Of a DNA stretch of 64,000 bases, positions 35,936-46,999 are shown piece by piece. Under the pieces are notes generated by a model that worked only from the letters and a program-made list of their open reading frames with translations, was not told the DNA's origin and searched no databases. A program made the translations under genes and the position numbers. The DNA is from Arthrinium phaeospermum (Eukaryota > Ascomycota > Sordariomycetes > Amphisphaeriales > Apiosporaceae), in assembly GCA_006503535.1 (NCBI GenBank), contig QYRS01000001.1, positions 744,001 to 808,000 on the forward strand, given 5' to 3'. Positions within the stretch are counted from its first letter, which is position 1; each line of letters opens with the position of its first letter.

Positions 35936-36936
35936 TCACATGAAAAATACATCCTGATCACTTCCACCCATACTAACGCCTGAATTATCACCCATGTCGT
36001 CGTTCATACCGGAAGAGTTATCGTCGCCACCCAGTGGGTGACCCATAATACATGATGCCTTGCGCGCCGCGGCTGCTTGTTCGTCATCGAGAACCATGCA
36101 ATTGCGTTCGTAGTTTCTGCCGTGAAATTGAACAGTCGCAGCAGCGTATGTCGAGCTGATGACCTCCGGAGTTTCCACCAACATGATGATGGGCTCAGTC
36201 CCGTCGACGCCCGTTTTGCACAATGACCAGGCAAACTCCCGGATCTTGTACTTTCCCCAGATGACCTCACCATCCAGGAGATATATGTCGTCGATGAAAG
36301 TTTTCATTTTCCACGGACCGCCTCTCCACAGTGCCGGGTGCCTTTTGATGTCTCCAGGGAAGATCAAGTTATCCCATAAGAGGATTGAATGGTTCAGGCA
36401 AACATATCCAGGACGCGTGTCCCCCAACTCACCTTGTAAAACCATACTAATCCCAGATATGACATTCTGGAATATGCCCAGATCTTCGATGGGGGCACAG
36501 TACACCTGTGGTGTTGTGCATCGTTCGTGGGTTATTGCTGAGACAGCAGCAGGGTCGTAGCGTACAGCAGCGTCTCTCACTGGAATGTAATAGTTTACGA
36601 CGAGAATGTCTTTGCTGGGGTTGAGATAAAGGGAACCGATTCGGTGCGATGATGGATAGTCTCGGAAACGTATATAGTTGTGCGCGTACTCCTTGCCAAA
36701 CACCTCCGTCCTGGGATACGCATGAACATCAAGTCTGGTTGTGTAAACTCTGAGGGCGCAACCACGACTCTCTTGATTCACGCTCAACAATGGCGATACA
36801 AGTTGCTTGTGCGGCTCAATTGTGAAGTCATCAAAGCGGTTCAGGAGTACCAGGCGATGCGAGGTTTCTTGTTCAAGGAACGCCTTCCAAATGCTTTGGC
36901 GCAACTCCGGGCGAGTTCTCCGAAGCACTCGAACAT
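35936..36936 (-). CDS. 2EXR-domain protein
   Basis: The main frame (330 codons) begins without an ATG, right after PELRQSIW. A second frame starting at the ATG at 36936 reads MFECFGELA and would join directly to PELRQSIWKAF if the GGG at 36909-36911 (plus strand) had one more base. The joined N-terminus then fits the 2EXR pattern F-x-x-F-x-x-L-x-P-E-L-R-x-x-I-W exactly. Other family marks follow: the NQESRGCALRVYTT block, DILVVNYYIP, and a long variable C-terminal part with an acidic Asn/Asp/Ser-rich tail. 2EXR proteins are abundant in filamentous fungi and of unknown function. The frame break is probably a sequence error, not a mutation. Confidence 0.8.
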
Positions 36937-37680
36937 GTCAACGAAGGGTAGTCAACTCGAATTCGTAGGCTGATGTGTTGAAAAGTCCAGTGTTTCGACG
37001 TGCTGTGAGTGTGGCAACCACGATGGTTCCGGGCTTGATTGTGCAGATGTGTACTGCAATGAAACAGGTGGTATTCGACGTGGAGGTTTGCAGGTTGCTT
37101 CAAGGATCCCGGGTTTGTCTGTGAAGAGATCTGTCGAAACAGGTTGAAATGATTGATAGGTGTGATTTACCTACCGCGTGTTGTAAATAGATGCCGACTT
37201 GGTAGGCAAGTGCGTCCGGAATTCCAGGGCTCTTTCCAAACTGGGAGGCTTTGACCGAGCACGTTGGTGCCACACGTTGGTCACCTACTTTAAACAACAA
37301 TGGCATCAAGTTGACCTGGCTCTCAAGATCCCAAATCAATGAAGCCAGTAGACCATGATTTTCCTGTTGAATGTGGGCGCCAGATCGAGACAGGTAGGAT
37401 GCTCCATTCGCCCAATTTTATGTGAACATGAACAAGGCCATTCTGCTTATTGAATAGGGGAGCGAAATGACAACCCCACGGTTGCTTACAAGGAAGGAAG
37501 GAGCGGTTCTTTCCGATCGAGGCTAAAAGTCAACGTGGCAGTGAGTGTATGTGAGAGCTAATGCTAGGTAGGCTGAACTTCATGGACTGTATCAGATGCC
37601 TAACGGTACAAATACGCTGATGGCAACTGTTCGATATCTTCCTGATCCGAGTGAGGCGCTTGGCGTACACTCCTTCACTT
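36937..37680. other. Intergenic region, 740 bp
   Basis: Separates the 2EXR gene from the end of the thioesterase gene. No coding or RNA signal seen. Confidence 0.4.
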
Positions 37681-38859
37681 TTATGAACTCGCCTTCCTAG
37701 CCGCACCGATATCCTCCACCGCATCCTCGCGGTCCCAAGTCTCCTTCTCGAGCGCCTCGACTTCCCGGGCCAGCTCCTGAATCCGCAGCCTGGCCCTCCT
37801 CGTCTCGTCCTCCTGTCGCTCCCAGGTATCCCGGAAGGTCTGGAGAACGAATGGCGGCATGGTCGTCTTCTGCCCCCGCCGTAGTCGTAGATAACCACAT
37901 CTTCCTCGGTGCGTGCCGCAATGCGGCGGTGCTTATGGGACAAGATCATGCAGTCCAGGATGAGGGACGTGTCAGACTCCGAAGGCAAGGATCGCAGTTT
38001 GTGGTATACTGAGATACGATCAGGGTAGACCACCGGCTGGCAGTATCTAGTCGTTAGCTCAGACCCCCTTGGGCGTCAACCCACCAAGTAGATAATGGGA
38101 TATTGCAGAGGCAGGTAGGCAGGTAGGCAGGTAGGTAGCAAACAACGTACAAATTTATATCGGCTTTGATGCTTTTCATGATCAAACCGACGCCTCGAGG
38201 GTTCATCAGATCACGCCAGTCAGACGCATGAGCTGGGTTGACGTTGGCAAAGTACCTTATCCAATTAACTCTCGACGCCTCGGCATACCGTATATAAGCG
38301 GCGTTGTTGACATGTTGCTGCCAGATGATGTTAGCAGGTAGAAAGCACACCAATCCCCACTACTTCTCCGGCTGGATTCAAGACCAGCATGACTCCTATG
38401 GAAAAAGACCAAGGCCATGGGGCCAAGAGTCGAGGCAGAGGCAACATACAAAACTGTCCATCTCACCCCACACGACAGCCTGCCCCTCGAGCCCTCCTTG
38501 CTGCAGGAAGCCCTCGCTGCCAGCGGACAGGCCCCGCCATTCCCGGGTAAGAGCGCCGAGGACGCCGGCTACGCGGTTGATCTGGGCAGGGAGCAGCCGA
38601 AGATGATGCACTTTCCCAGGCGCGCCTGCAGATCCGCATACCACCGAGACGGCGGCAGCTCGGGTGCTTGCTGCTGCTGTTGCTGCTGTGAGGAGCTGCG
38701 GTGAACCGTACAGCTAAATGTCCGCCTCGATTGCCGCTGAGAAGTCTCAAATACAGAGTACTTGTTATTCGTAGGTGTCGCCTGACAAAAGTGTGGTCTG
38801 ACCTGACCAGGTACTGTTAATGAGAGCCCTCTTCTCGCTTGTGGCCGTAGCGCTGCCAT
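37681..38859 (-). CDS. Hot-dog thioesterase (4HBT), likely mitochondrial
   Basis: Start ATG at 38859 (ACCATGGCA). The N-terminus is Arg/Gln/Ser-rich with few acids and fits a mitochondrial targeting sequence, including a run of seven glutamines. The hot-dog core is clear: GEMDSF, then after an intron QHVNNAAYIRYAEASRVNW, and after a second intron YPDRISVYHKL. Introns are 38318-38449 (GTATGT, CTAAC, GGCAG) and 38047-38150 (GTACGT, CTAAC, CTAG). The C-terminus is a charged helix (QTFRDTWERQEDETRRARL) ending RKASS. Two frame breaks need one extra base each: GGG at 38584-38586 and C5 at 37873-37877. With those, the whole protein is continuous and family-like. It is divergently arranged with the LYR gene. 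Substrate unknown. Confidence 0.82.
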
Positions 38860-39272
38860 GGTCTGTAAAACCGACTTAAAAACAACTCGCAATCACGATG
38901 CGTCCAGAAACGACAGACCGTAAATTCATTCGAAAGACGGGGTATGATCTCCAGCTCACCGGGCCTCTTGCCGAGACTCTCGGCTGAGTGCTATAGTGTA
39001 CGTGGGTACGGGGTTGGTTAGGGAGTAGCTCAATGCCGGGTTGCGATAAGATAAGCAGCAGCAGCAAGCACCCTGATGTCGTCACCTCGGCAGTCCCTCC
39101 AAAGCCAACGAGCCCAACTCACTTACACCAATCTTCAAGGCGGAGAGTACGGCATACCTGACGTTCCATACTAATCACGAGGGCGCTCATCCATTTCATA
39201 CTATTTACAGACCGATTGTTCTTGGCCTTCGGAGGGTAGGCAGGCATCCTTGCTGACTGGCACGAAGAGACC
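38860..39272. promoter_or_regulatory. Shared divergent promoter, thioesterase and LYR genes
   Basis: The 413 bp between the two divergent start codons must hold both promoters. Both products are predicted mitochondrial, so co-regulation is plausible. No defined motif is recognised. Confidence 0.4.
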
Positions 39273-39919
39273 ATGTCCGCCCCCAACCCGGCCCTTCGAA
39301 GAGAGGTGATCGCCATATACAAAGGTCCGCAACACTGTCCTGCTCCTACACGCCCCGCATGAATCTATGCATCTGACCACAAAAGCAGAGCTGCTCTACT
39401 TGGGCAGAGACTACCCCCAAGGCTATTCCTGGTTCCGGCCGCGACTGCACCGGGCCTTCATGGCCAGCGCCGACCTTCGCGACGAAGAGGCCATCCGGAA
39501 AGGCATAGCACGAGCAGAATTTGTGAAGAAGGGTGAGTGATTACTGCTCATGCCGCTTCCCCTCTGCAAGTTGGAAGAGAACTGCGCTGACCCGGATTTA
39601 CATTCGACCACTTGCGCAGAAATCGAGGCACTGTAAGTCAGACCAGAAGCTTCTTGTTATATTCGAAGGAAAAACTGCCGCAATGTACGCGGTTCAAATG
39701 CGACAGGTCCTCAACCTTGGTTTCACACGTAACCCCATGATAATTTTGTTTGATCCAATGACATATGCTATGTGTACTACCTCTTCTCGTCCCAACACCT
39801 GCACGCATTTATTTGGGTATATAGAGAGAGCATACGGACAAGTGCTGACGCGACCCGGGGTATAAAGATATTATTTGAAACGATATAGAACGTTGCGGCA
39901 AAGATATGACGCAACTTGA
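39273..39919 (+). CDS. LYR-motif protein, LYRM5/ETFRF1-like
   Basis: Four exons: 39273-39324, 39389-39532, 39620-39632 and 39868-39919, giving 86 residues. All junctions keep phase: GTCCGC donor with CTGAC branch and GCAG acceptor; GTGAGT donor with CGCAG; GTAAGT donor with GCTGAC branch and AAAG. The third exon is only 13 nt. The protein reads [17 protein letters not shown] in the middle and [17 protein letters not shown] at the end, the layout of LYRM5 (ETF regulatory factor 1), with the LYR-type signature in LLYLGRDYP and the usual length near 88. The human relative binds electron-transfer flavoprotein in the mitochondrial matrix. The thioesterase next door is also likely mitochondrial. 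The gene is invisible to simple frame scanning because its exons are so short. Confidence 0.85.
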
Positions 39920-40141
39920 ATGAGCCAACGTGTATACGAGATACAGCTCGAGCGCGTTGTTCAGCAGAGCAGCATGAAGTATAGTCACGCTTGGCTTCAG
40001 GAGAAGGAGAAGACGGTTGGTGGATTACCAAATAGTCCCGGGTAGCACCTACTCCTCGATGAAAGCAACTTATATCGATGGCGGGCACAATAGATCCAGG
40101 CAGTAAGCTGAAGGAATTGCAAGCAGGCCAGGGAGGTCACT

Positions 40142-43100
40142 CTACTTTCTCTTCCGTGCCGTCCATGCGCCAACCTCTAGACATTCGCCCCAGCTTGTGC
40201 CCCCTTCTTTCAAAAGGTCATTGATCATCTTCCCGGTCCATCCGTCCCACTCGTCTTGGCTCTTTCCGCTGATCTCCCTCAGGAGAGGCTCCAGAGCCTG
40301 GATCATACCGACAACCGTCTCTAGTGCGGTCCGTCGGACGGCGGCTTGTTGTTGGCTTAAAGACTTGCCGCCGCCCCTGATGGACTTAGCATCACCCATC
40401 TTCCCCTTCCCCTTCATGCTATCAATGTAGCTTTTGCCATCTTTGGTGACAACACCGCCGACGCCTTCACGCTCCCAGCGGACTTCGGATAGAGGAATCG
40501 CCAGACGTTTGGACCTCACGTCGCTGAGGCCGTCTTCTTGAAGCAGCGAGGGGCCGGTGTGGGTACAAGGTACCGAAGATATAGTACACTTTTCCAGAGC
40601 CTTGCTCAGCCATCCGTTGTATTCCACAAGGAAGGGATTGAGGGGAGTGGATAATGTTGGCCGTGATTGGCCGTGATTATATAGGCTCCGAAGCGAGAAA
40701 CTTGATCCTCTTCGTCAGCGTCCGACTCACTCTCACTTTCCTCGTCACTGTCGCTATCGCTGTCGCTGTCGCTGTCACTGGTCTCCTCCGCAATCGCACC
40801 TTTCGACGTGTGGGTCGGAGCGTGCGGCCTGAGCATGCGGATGGTGTGGTCCGCATCCCAGATTTCGAGAACACCACCAGGGCGTAGAACTCGCAGGTAT
40901 TCATCCATGAAGTTCTGATATGTCCTACCTGACGGTGTCGCAAACGACATGTCCTTCACCATGACCAAGTCAAATTCGCCGGCTTCTACGGGCCACGGTG
41001 TACGGCGCATATCGTGCTGGATGAAACGCCAACGCATATTTGTCGGGCTTCGAGTTCGGGTCGAGACCCGAGCCGCAAAGAGGGACTATATCAATGCCCG
41101 TGAAGGAGATGGAGCCATGTCCGTGTTGGGCAAAGTAACGATGACACATATCCAGAAGCCAGTGCCGCACCCGACTTCAAGTACGCGGGCTGGCGGCTTC
41201 GCAGAAGGCGGGCGAGGTGATGGGCCCACCAAAGAGCTGGAAGAGCAGCAGGGTACGCAGAGATTGACGATGCAGCTCAGCAAGATCAACGGGCAGAGGG
41301 TATGTAAGAGTAGGATCTTGTATAAGTGCGGTTGTTTCTATGATGAGAGGCTTGGGACCGACGGTGGAGCTAGGCTTCGTCGAGGTGGAAACATTAGAAG
41401 CGGATACGGAGCCCTCCGCCGAGGAGGGCGGAAGGGTGTCGGAGGAGGCCATGAGACCGGCTGTGTTGTTGGAATGAGTGGTGGCAGAAGCAGAGGAGAC
41501 GCTGTCGTTGCGGTATGAAGGAGGATACTTAAAGGAAATCTCGTCGTGTGTCATGTTCGCGGTGGCATGGCGGAAAGGGTGGAACAGGAAGGAACGCGGC
41601 GAAGACGAGGAAGACGAGAGCGAGGGGCGTGGGAGGCAAGTAATTGTACTGATGTTTGCTATCAGCAGGGAAAGAAGTAACAGCAGGCGAGATTTGTGAT
41701 GGGTCGCAGCTCGGCCCGGTGACAAGGGGGTGCTAGTGCTGCCGTCCGAATGGAGGGTGCCTAGACCTGCACTGTTTGCGTAGTGATTGTAGTAATGCGA
41801 ATGGTGGCGGTCTTTGGCTGAAGACGAGGTTGATGGCGATGGCGATGGCAACGGGGACGTAGTGGTCGATGGCGTTGGTGCTGGTGCTGGTGCTGGTGCT
41901 ATTGCCAGCCCGGCAGTGGGTGGTGATTGGGGAGTCGGCGGCAATTGGGAGGGGGAGAAGGAGGAGAGAAGAAGGGCTGCTGCTGCTGCTGCTGCTGCTG
42001 CTGCGCTGACGACGGACCACTGCTGTGCCACAATGGCGAGGTTACCGACGGCGAAGACTTGTTAGGCGAATGCCGCGCATGCGAAGTCGAGGCCTTGGAG
42101 GGGTCCCAAAGCAAGGAGTAATCGTAACCGTAGCGGGGGTTCAAAGGGCTAGGCTGTAGACCTTGACTGGCAAATCTATGGTGGTCGCCGCGAGGGTCTG
42201 TTCGCGCAGATGGTGGGATGGTGTCGAAAGGGCGCCAAGATCTTCTTGACTCCCGCCGAGACGGTCGACATGGATAGGCGCAGGCGGGACGCGTTTGTTG
42301 GAGGCTGCGCGCTCCCGTGTTTCGGTAGCAGCAGAGGAGGATGGGCAGGAGGGAGACGAGGAGGAAGACAGCGAAGACAGGCTTTTCTTGTTGGACAAAA
42401 CAGGGGTAGTAGCCGACGTAGCAGGGGCGGCTGGGGTTGTCGGGGCAGTGACAGCGACAGTGCCAATGCGGCTATCGAGTTGATGGTGCCACTACCGCCG
42501 TGATTGCTGCCCTCGCTGGCGTCACCACAGACTGTGTCTTCTGCGGCTACGGCGGTGGCGTGGCGTGTAGTTGTGTGCGGGCTCGGGCTGGTGTCGCTAT
42601 CGCCTGCTGCGACGATGTTGTTGGTGGTGGTGGTGGTGGTGGGAGTGGGAGTCGCAGTGGACCCGATAATCCTGTTTCTCGAAGTGGGGTCCCCATTGTC
42701 GGGGAAGATTGCGATTGCTTCCGACGGCCAACCATGCCCAGCACCACGCCTGCCAATGCTTATGTTTGTCTCGCTGTTTGACGCCCCCTTTTCTTGGGTA
42801 TGGGTATCGTGAGTGTTTGCGTCTTTGTTGTGACTGTTGCTACTTTCGCAGTCGGGATCAGTAATCTGCAGACTCTTGACAACAGCTCGGTCGACATTTT
42901 CGGATGCAGTCCGTCGACTGATCGTTCTGCTGAGAGAGGAAGTGTTGGCAGTCGATGTCGACGCCGTGCTGGTGCTGCTGGTGCGTTTACTGGTACCCGC
43001 TTCGTCGACCGACAACGCTGGCCTTTGTGGCCGGACTTGACGACGTCGCTTGTCGCTGGTCGGAAGTCGCAGCGGGGTCCTCACTCGCAAATGCTCCAGC

Positions 43101-43420
43101 CTGCTGTATTGCCCCGTCTCGGCTCCCGCTGCGATCGGCCGCGCTGATGACACCACATCTGGAGAGGGCAGTGCAACGTCGTGCAACGGGCAATTTCGGC
43201 TGCTAGATTCTGTACTGCTGCTGGCCGTCCTCGAGTGTCCCGGTTTCCAATGATTGTCGTCGGCTCTTCGTACCGAATGCGCCCGCCGCCTTGGACCAGT
43301 TGCCGTGCTGCTGCTCCTTCCATCCTCTTCCCCATCCAGTATATCTCGCTCCTTGAGCGCGGAAGGTTCGTCTCGGAAGTCGGCCACCGCCAACGTCGAC
43401 CAGTGAGCTGTACTGCCCAT
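40142..43420 (-). CDS. Large SAM methyltransferase, disordered N-terminus
   Basis: Starts at ATG 43420 and ends at 40142, about 1090 codons. The N-terminal ~700 residues are disordered and rich in Ser/Thr/Pro, with polyQ (near 41985). The C-terminal part is a LaeA/UMTA-type methyltransferase: LLFQLFGGPITSPAF, motif I VLEVGCGTGFW, TGIDIVPL, WRFIQHDMRRTPWP, FDLVMVKDMSFATP and EYLRVLRPGGVLEIWDADH. An Asp/Ser/Glu repeat (SDSDSDSDSDEESES) is inserted before the final helical domain, which begins EYNGWLSKALEK. The reading frame breaks about seven times: near 42485, 42152, 41951-41955, 41195-41201, 41152, 41036-41041 and 40642-40645. Most need one added base in a C/G run; two need a different shift. 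Between breaks the coding sequence is clean. Sequence error is more likely than decay. Confidence 0.75.
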
Positions 43421-46400
43421 TGTCGAGATTGCTCATGCAGGGTGCCGAAGTATTGCGTGATCCGCTATTCTTGATCTGCCACCTCTTGGTCTCACTTGCC
43501 TGGGCTATTTCTTGCCTTGGTGTTCCAGCTGCAAGGCGACACTTTCTCCTTTCAGGAGCGTCTGCTATACTGTGTCGACATTCGTGTGGAAATGACCTTC
43601 GGTAGCATGCTATAGGTGACTGTGAACCGATGTAATTCTGTTAGACGACGAAGAGTCGAGCTCATCAGCAGCTGGGCAAGCCACGTGCCTTCATCAGACG
43701 ACGCTAACCCTCCTGTATGTCCGCATAGCATCTGTTGCCAGCCTTCCCTAAATATAACCCGAATGTAATGACCGTCGTTGTCGGTTTATCTCTTGCTGTT
43801 CGGGCAATCTATGTCGGGGCCGTCCATGTGCTTCTTGATGGGGAATCGTTGTTTATCGTGAGGCATGCTGGCTGATGTCTCCTGGCGGGCGGTAAAGCTA
43901 GGCGATAGAACGGCAGGTCGACACAACGGCAGGCTTCCTCTCCCCATGGGGTTTTATTTCCCTGGAGAGAGAGCGAGCTCACTGAGCGTACTTTATTCAC
44001 GCCCCAGTGAGTGCCCATCATTTGGCCAAGGTGCTGGCGGAAACTTTATGTACGCCTACCGAAGTATGATGCTCAAATCGAAGACCCGGCGGTGGCTGTG
44101 GGCTGCCATTCATGCAGACTGTACTAAGAGTATGATATAACCTACCGGTATGTCTACAAATCGTGCTTGTTCGCTCCATGGCTGGCACGGCACTCATGGG
44201 ATGCTCACAGACGACGGAAGTAAAAGCTAGCAAACAGCAGGAACTACACGCTCGGATCATGGAACTCGTTGCCTCCTATGATCGGGATATATGTATTGTA
44301 CGAGAAATCAGGTCCGTCCGAGTCTACCTTAGGAGTTGATTGATGGGCAGCGGAATCTAGAAGGGCGTCAACGTGGTTGGGAATGCCTCGGTGCAGGCCA
44401 TCGACTCGGCGGTTTTTCACGGAACAAAACAATTCAGTTCAAGACTTCGGGACGGTGTTGCTCTATCAGCCTAATCAACAGACGGCGGCTGTTGCATTTC
44501 TGGAGAGTGTGTGCGGTTGGACTGGTCTAAGCAGCCATCGAGCCGGCCAGTGTTGATGTCCTCCGTCCCTGTATAAATAAGTGGGAAGACCATGCATTTC
44601 CTCCCGAGACCCGGACCACTGGAAAGGCACGGGGTTACTCAAGCAGCCACATTCCTGCTATAACGATAGGCGCGATGTGCCATGTAGCAAGTTCTCCCCC
44701 AAGTCCACAAAGTCTTGGATCTGTCAAAGCTTGGCAGAGCTGGGAGCTCGAATAGCCTCGAGACTAAATCCGAGTATCGTGGAAGCAGAGTATGACTACC
44801 ACTCTTACTGAACGTACAGCCACATGTTTCGAGGTTGCCGCGAGCAACATGGGCTCGGACTATCATGATGCAAACATGGGGGTTCTAGGCGTTGAGATAG
44901 TCAGTTTCTCACGCTGCAAGATGACTAGACCAAAAGGCGACGTCTGGCTGACCGGCCGATGGATGATTACCACGCAGCATGACACTGTTCGTGGTGTCTG
45001 ACCTGAAGTTTGATAATTTTTTTTTCTATGCTACATTCGATTTCGTGTTGACACATTTTGAGGCAGCATTTGCCATATGACCTGTGATTCCCATTTAAGT
45101 ATGTGACCAACAACCCAAGTCGTGTGTGATGATCGATGTACTACAATGCGCATACTTACTTACACGCGATGGATGTGTTTTGCGGCTGGCTAAATGAGGC
45201 AATGCAAATCAAGGTGAGCTTATGTATGTGCAGGCTGGCAGCTGGATGTAGGTATGTCAGTAGCGGAGGGGGAGCAGGGGAAGCAGGGGAAGCAGGGGAG
45301 AGTAGGGGGTTAGAAAGTGGGGGGCGAGGCTGAGAACTAAACCGGGTTGGGTGCGTCGGATGGTCCAAGCTTCCTGGAGTGCGACAAAGAAGAGGAGGGA
45401 CTGGGAGCTTTGGTTAGGACCAGCAAGACCTGACACCAGCAGACAAAAAACATGGTACGGTGCGGCGGGTGGGTGGTGGTGCGGCGTAGTGGTTATCGCT
45501 GAAGCCGAATTGAACAGATGGACGCAGTTGGACCAACGCGCTCCAAATCACCGTGGTCAACACTTACGTTTTTGGATGAGACATCTTGTAACCAATTGAT
45601 CAATAGAATTGAATTTGGAAATCCGTGTACGGCCCGCCCAAGTCCAGAGTACGGAGGCAAACAGAACATGAAAAGCAAGCCGGCACCTATCGCCATATCG
45701 AACGTATGTACCTGGCCTTGCCTACCCCCTGCTGCTTGCTACCTCTACCTACCTCATATCCGTACGGAGGAGTCAGGTATACAGATACAGCTACCTAACG
45801 ACACCTTCTGACCAAGGACGCACGCAGTATCCATCAAAACTGACAATTGACCACCAGCATCTCTTCCCATTCAATGTGCATCGCCTGTCGCCGTTGACTC
45901 TCTCGACCCCAACCCGACTCGATAATATCTCTTACCGAGTTGTCCACTTTGGGCTACTCTTATTGCATCCTTTTCCGCACAAGCATCCGTCGACCTTCTT
46001 GTCGCAATCGACCACCCCTTGCGATTTCGTTCGTTCGCCGCTCTGCACGCACGCCAGTTGCTACTGCCGCTGCCGCTCTCTTGCGGCTTGTTTGCCACGC
46101 CACCCGCCATTTGACAGGAACCCGACGTCCTCGACTTCCACCGGCGCAAGCAGGCATATTCCTTCTATCCAGGTATGTTGGCACTGACCCCACGAGCTGG
46201 CTCTTTGGGGGCATCATGGGTCTCCAGCGGCGTCACCAGACAGGCAGGATGGGCGCCAGTAAAGGTCGACCTGGCCCCCCATGCTGTTGTCTACCTTGGT
46301 CCCGGCGGCGGCTGACACAAAATTCGGACAGGAAGCCAACAGACAAGTCAATCATTCTGCGTACTCGCCTTCACTGTTGCTCAACAAGATAAAGCGTCAC

Positions 46401-46539
46401 CGGAGGACGACACCTTGCGAGGGTGTGGAAACGTTTAGCCGCCTAGGCTTCGCCGTATTACCTGCCACCATTCGACCAGCGTAGCGTCCAGATGTTGCCG
46501 CAGGCTGTTCGACAGACCTTATTCCCCTCCTTCCTCCCA
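43421..46539. other. Gene-poor stretch, 3.1 kb
   Basis: Upstream of both the methyltransferase (leftward) and CCR4 (rightward) genes. No gene is recognised. A GGAGCAGGGGAAGC-type repeat lies near 45268-45305. From about 45890 the sequence becomes C/T-rich, like a long CCR4 leader. Confidence 0.4.
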
Positions 46540-46963
46540 ACATACAGACCTGCAGCACCCGAGACCAAGACCTGTGGATAGGTAGACCGCGTTTGGACAA
46601 CTCGACTGTGCCAAATCCTATGGCGAAGGGCCAAAACCGCATGCAACATCAACTGCCATTCCGACAAGTTCATACCGACAATTCTTCATACTCTTTCCAA
46701 CTGCCCTTCACGACGCCGGTTACCGTTATTTCGCATACAACAGCCACCACGACATACAGACCTGCAGCACCCGAGACCAAGACCTGTGGATAGGTAGACC
46801 GCGTTTGGACAACTCGACTGTGCCAAATCCTATGGCGAAGGGCCAAAACCGCATGCAACATCAACTGCCATTCCGACAAGTTCATACCGACAATTCTTCA
46901 TACTCTTTCCAACTGCCCTTCACGACGCCGGTTACCGTTATTTCGCATACAACAGCCAACCAC
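46540..46963 (+). repeat. Tandem duplication, 212-bp period
   Basis: The segment starting ACATACAGACCTGCAGCACC at 46540 starts again at 46752. The copies appear identical over about 206 bases, ending in CAACAGCCA. It lies just upstream of the first usable CCR4 start. The near-perfect identity means it is recent or a local assembly artefact. Confidence 0.9.
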
Positions 46964-46999
46964 GTGAGCCGAACATAAGCTGCATACAGTCGGGGCAGT

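Noticed and set aside
41275..41290. AAGATCAAC similar to the transposon termini
   Set aside because: Lies in the coding sequence of the large methyltransferase, with no inverted partner or TA flanks. A chance match.
41899..42144. Separate polyQ protein gene overlapping a polyA frame
   Set aside because: Both frames are parts of one interrupted coding region. The Gln frame flows into the Ser/Pro frame when one base is added at 41951-41955.
45240..45310. GGAGCAGGGGAAGCAGGGG repeat as a CRISPR-like or regulatory array
   Set aside because: Short purine-rich microrepeat without spacers; ordinary low-complexity DNA.
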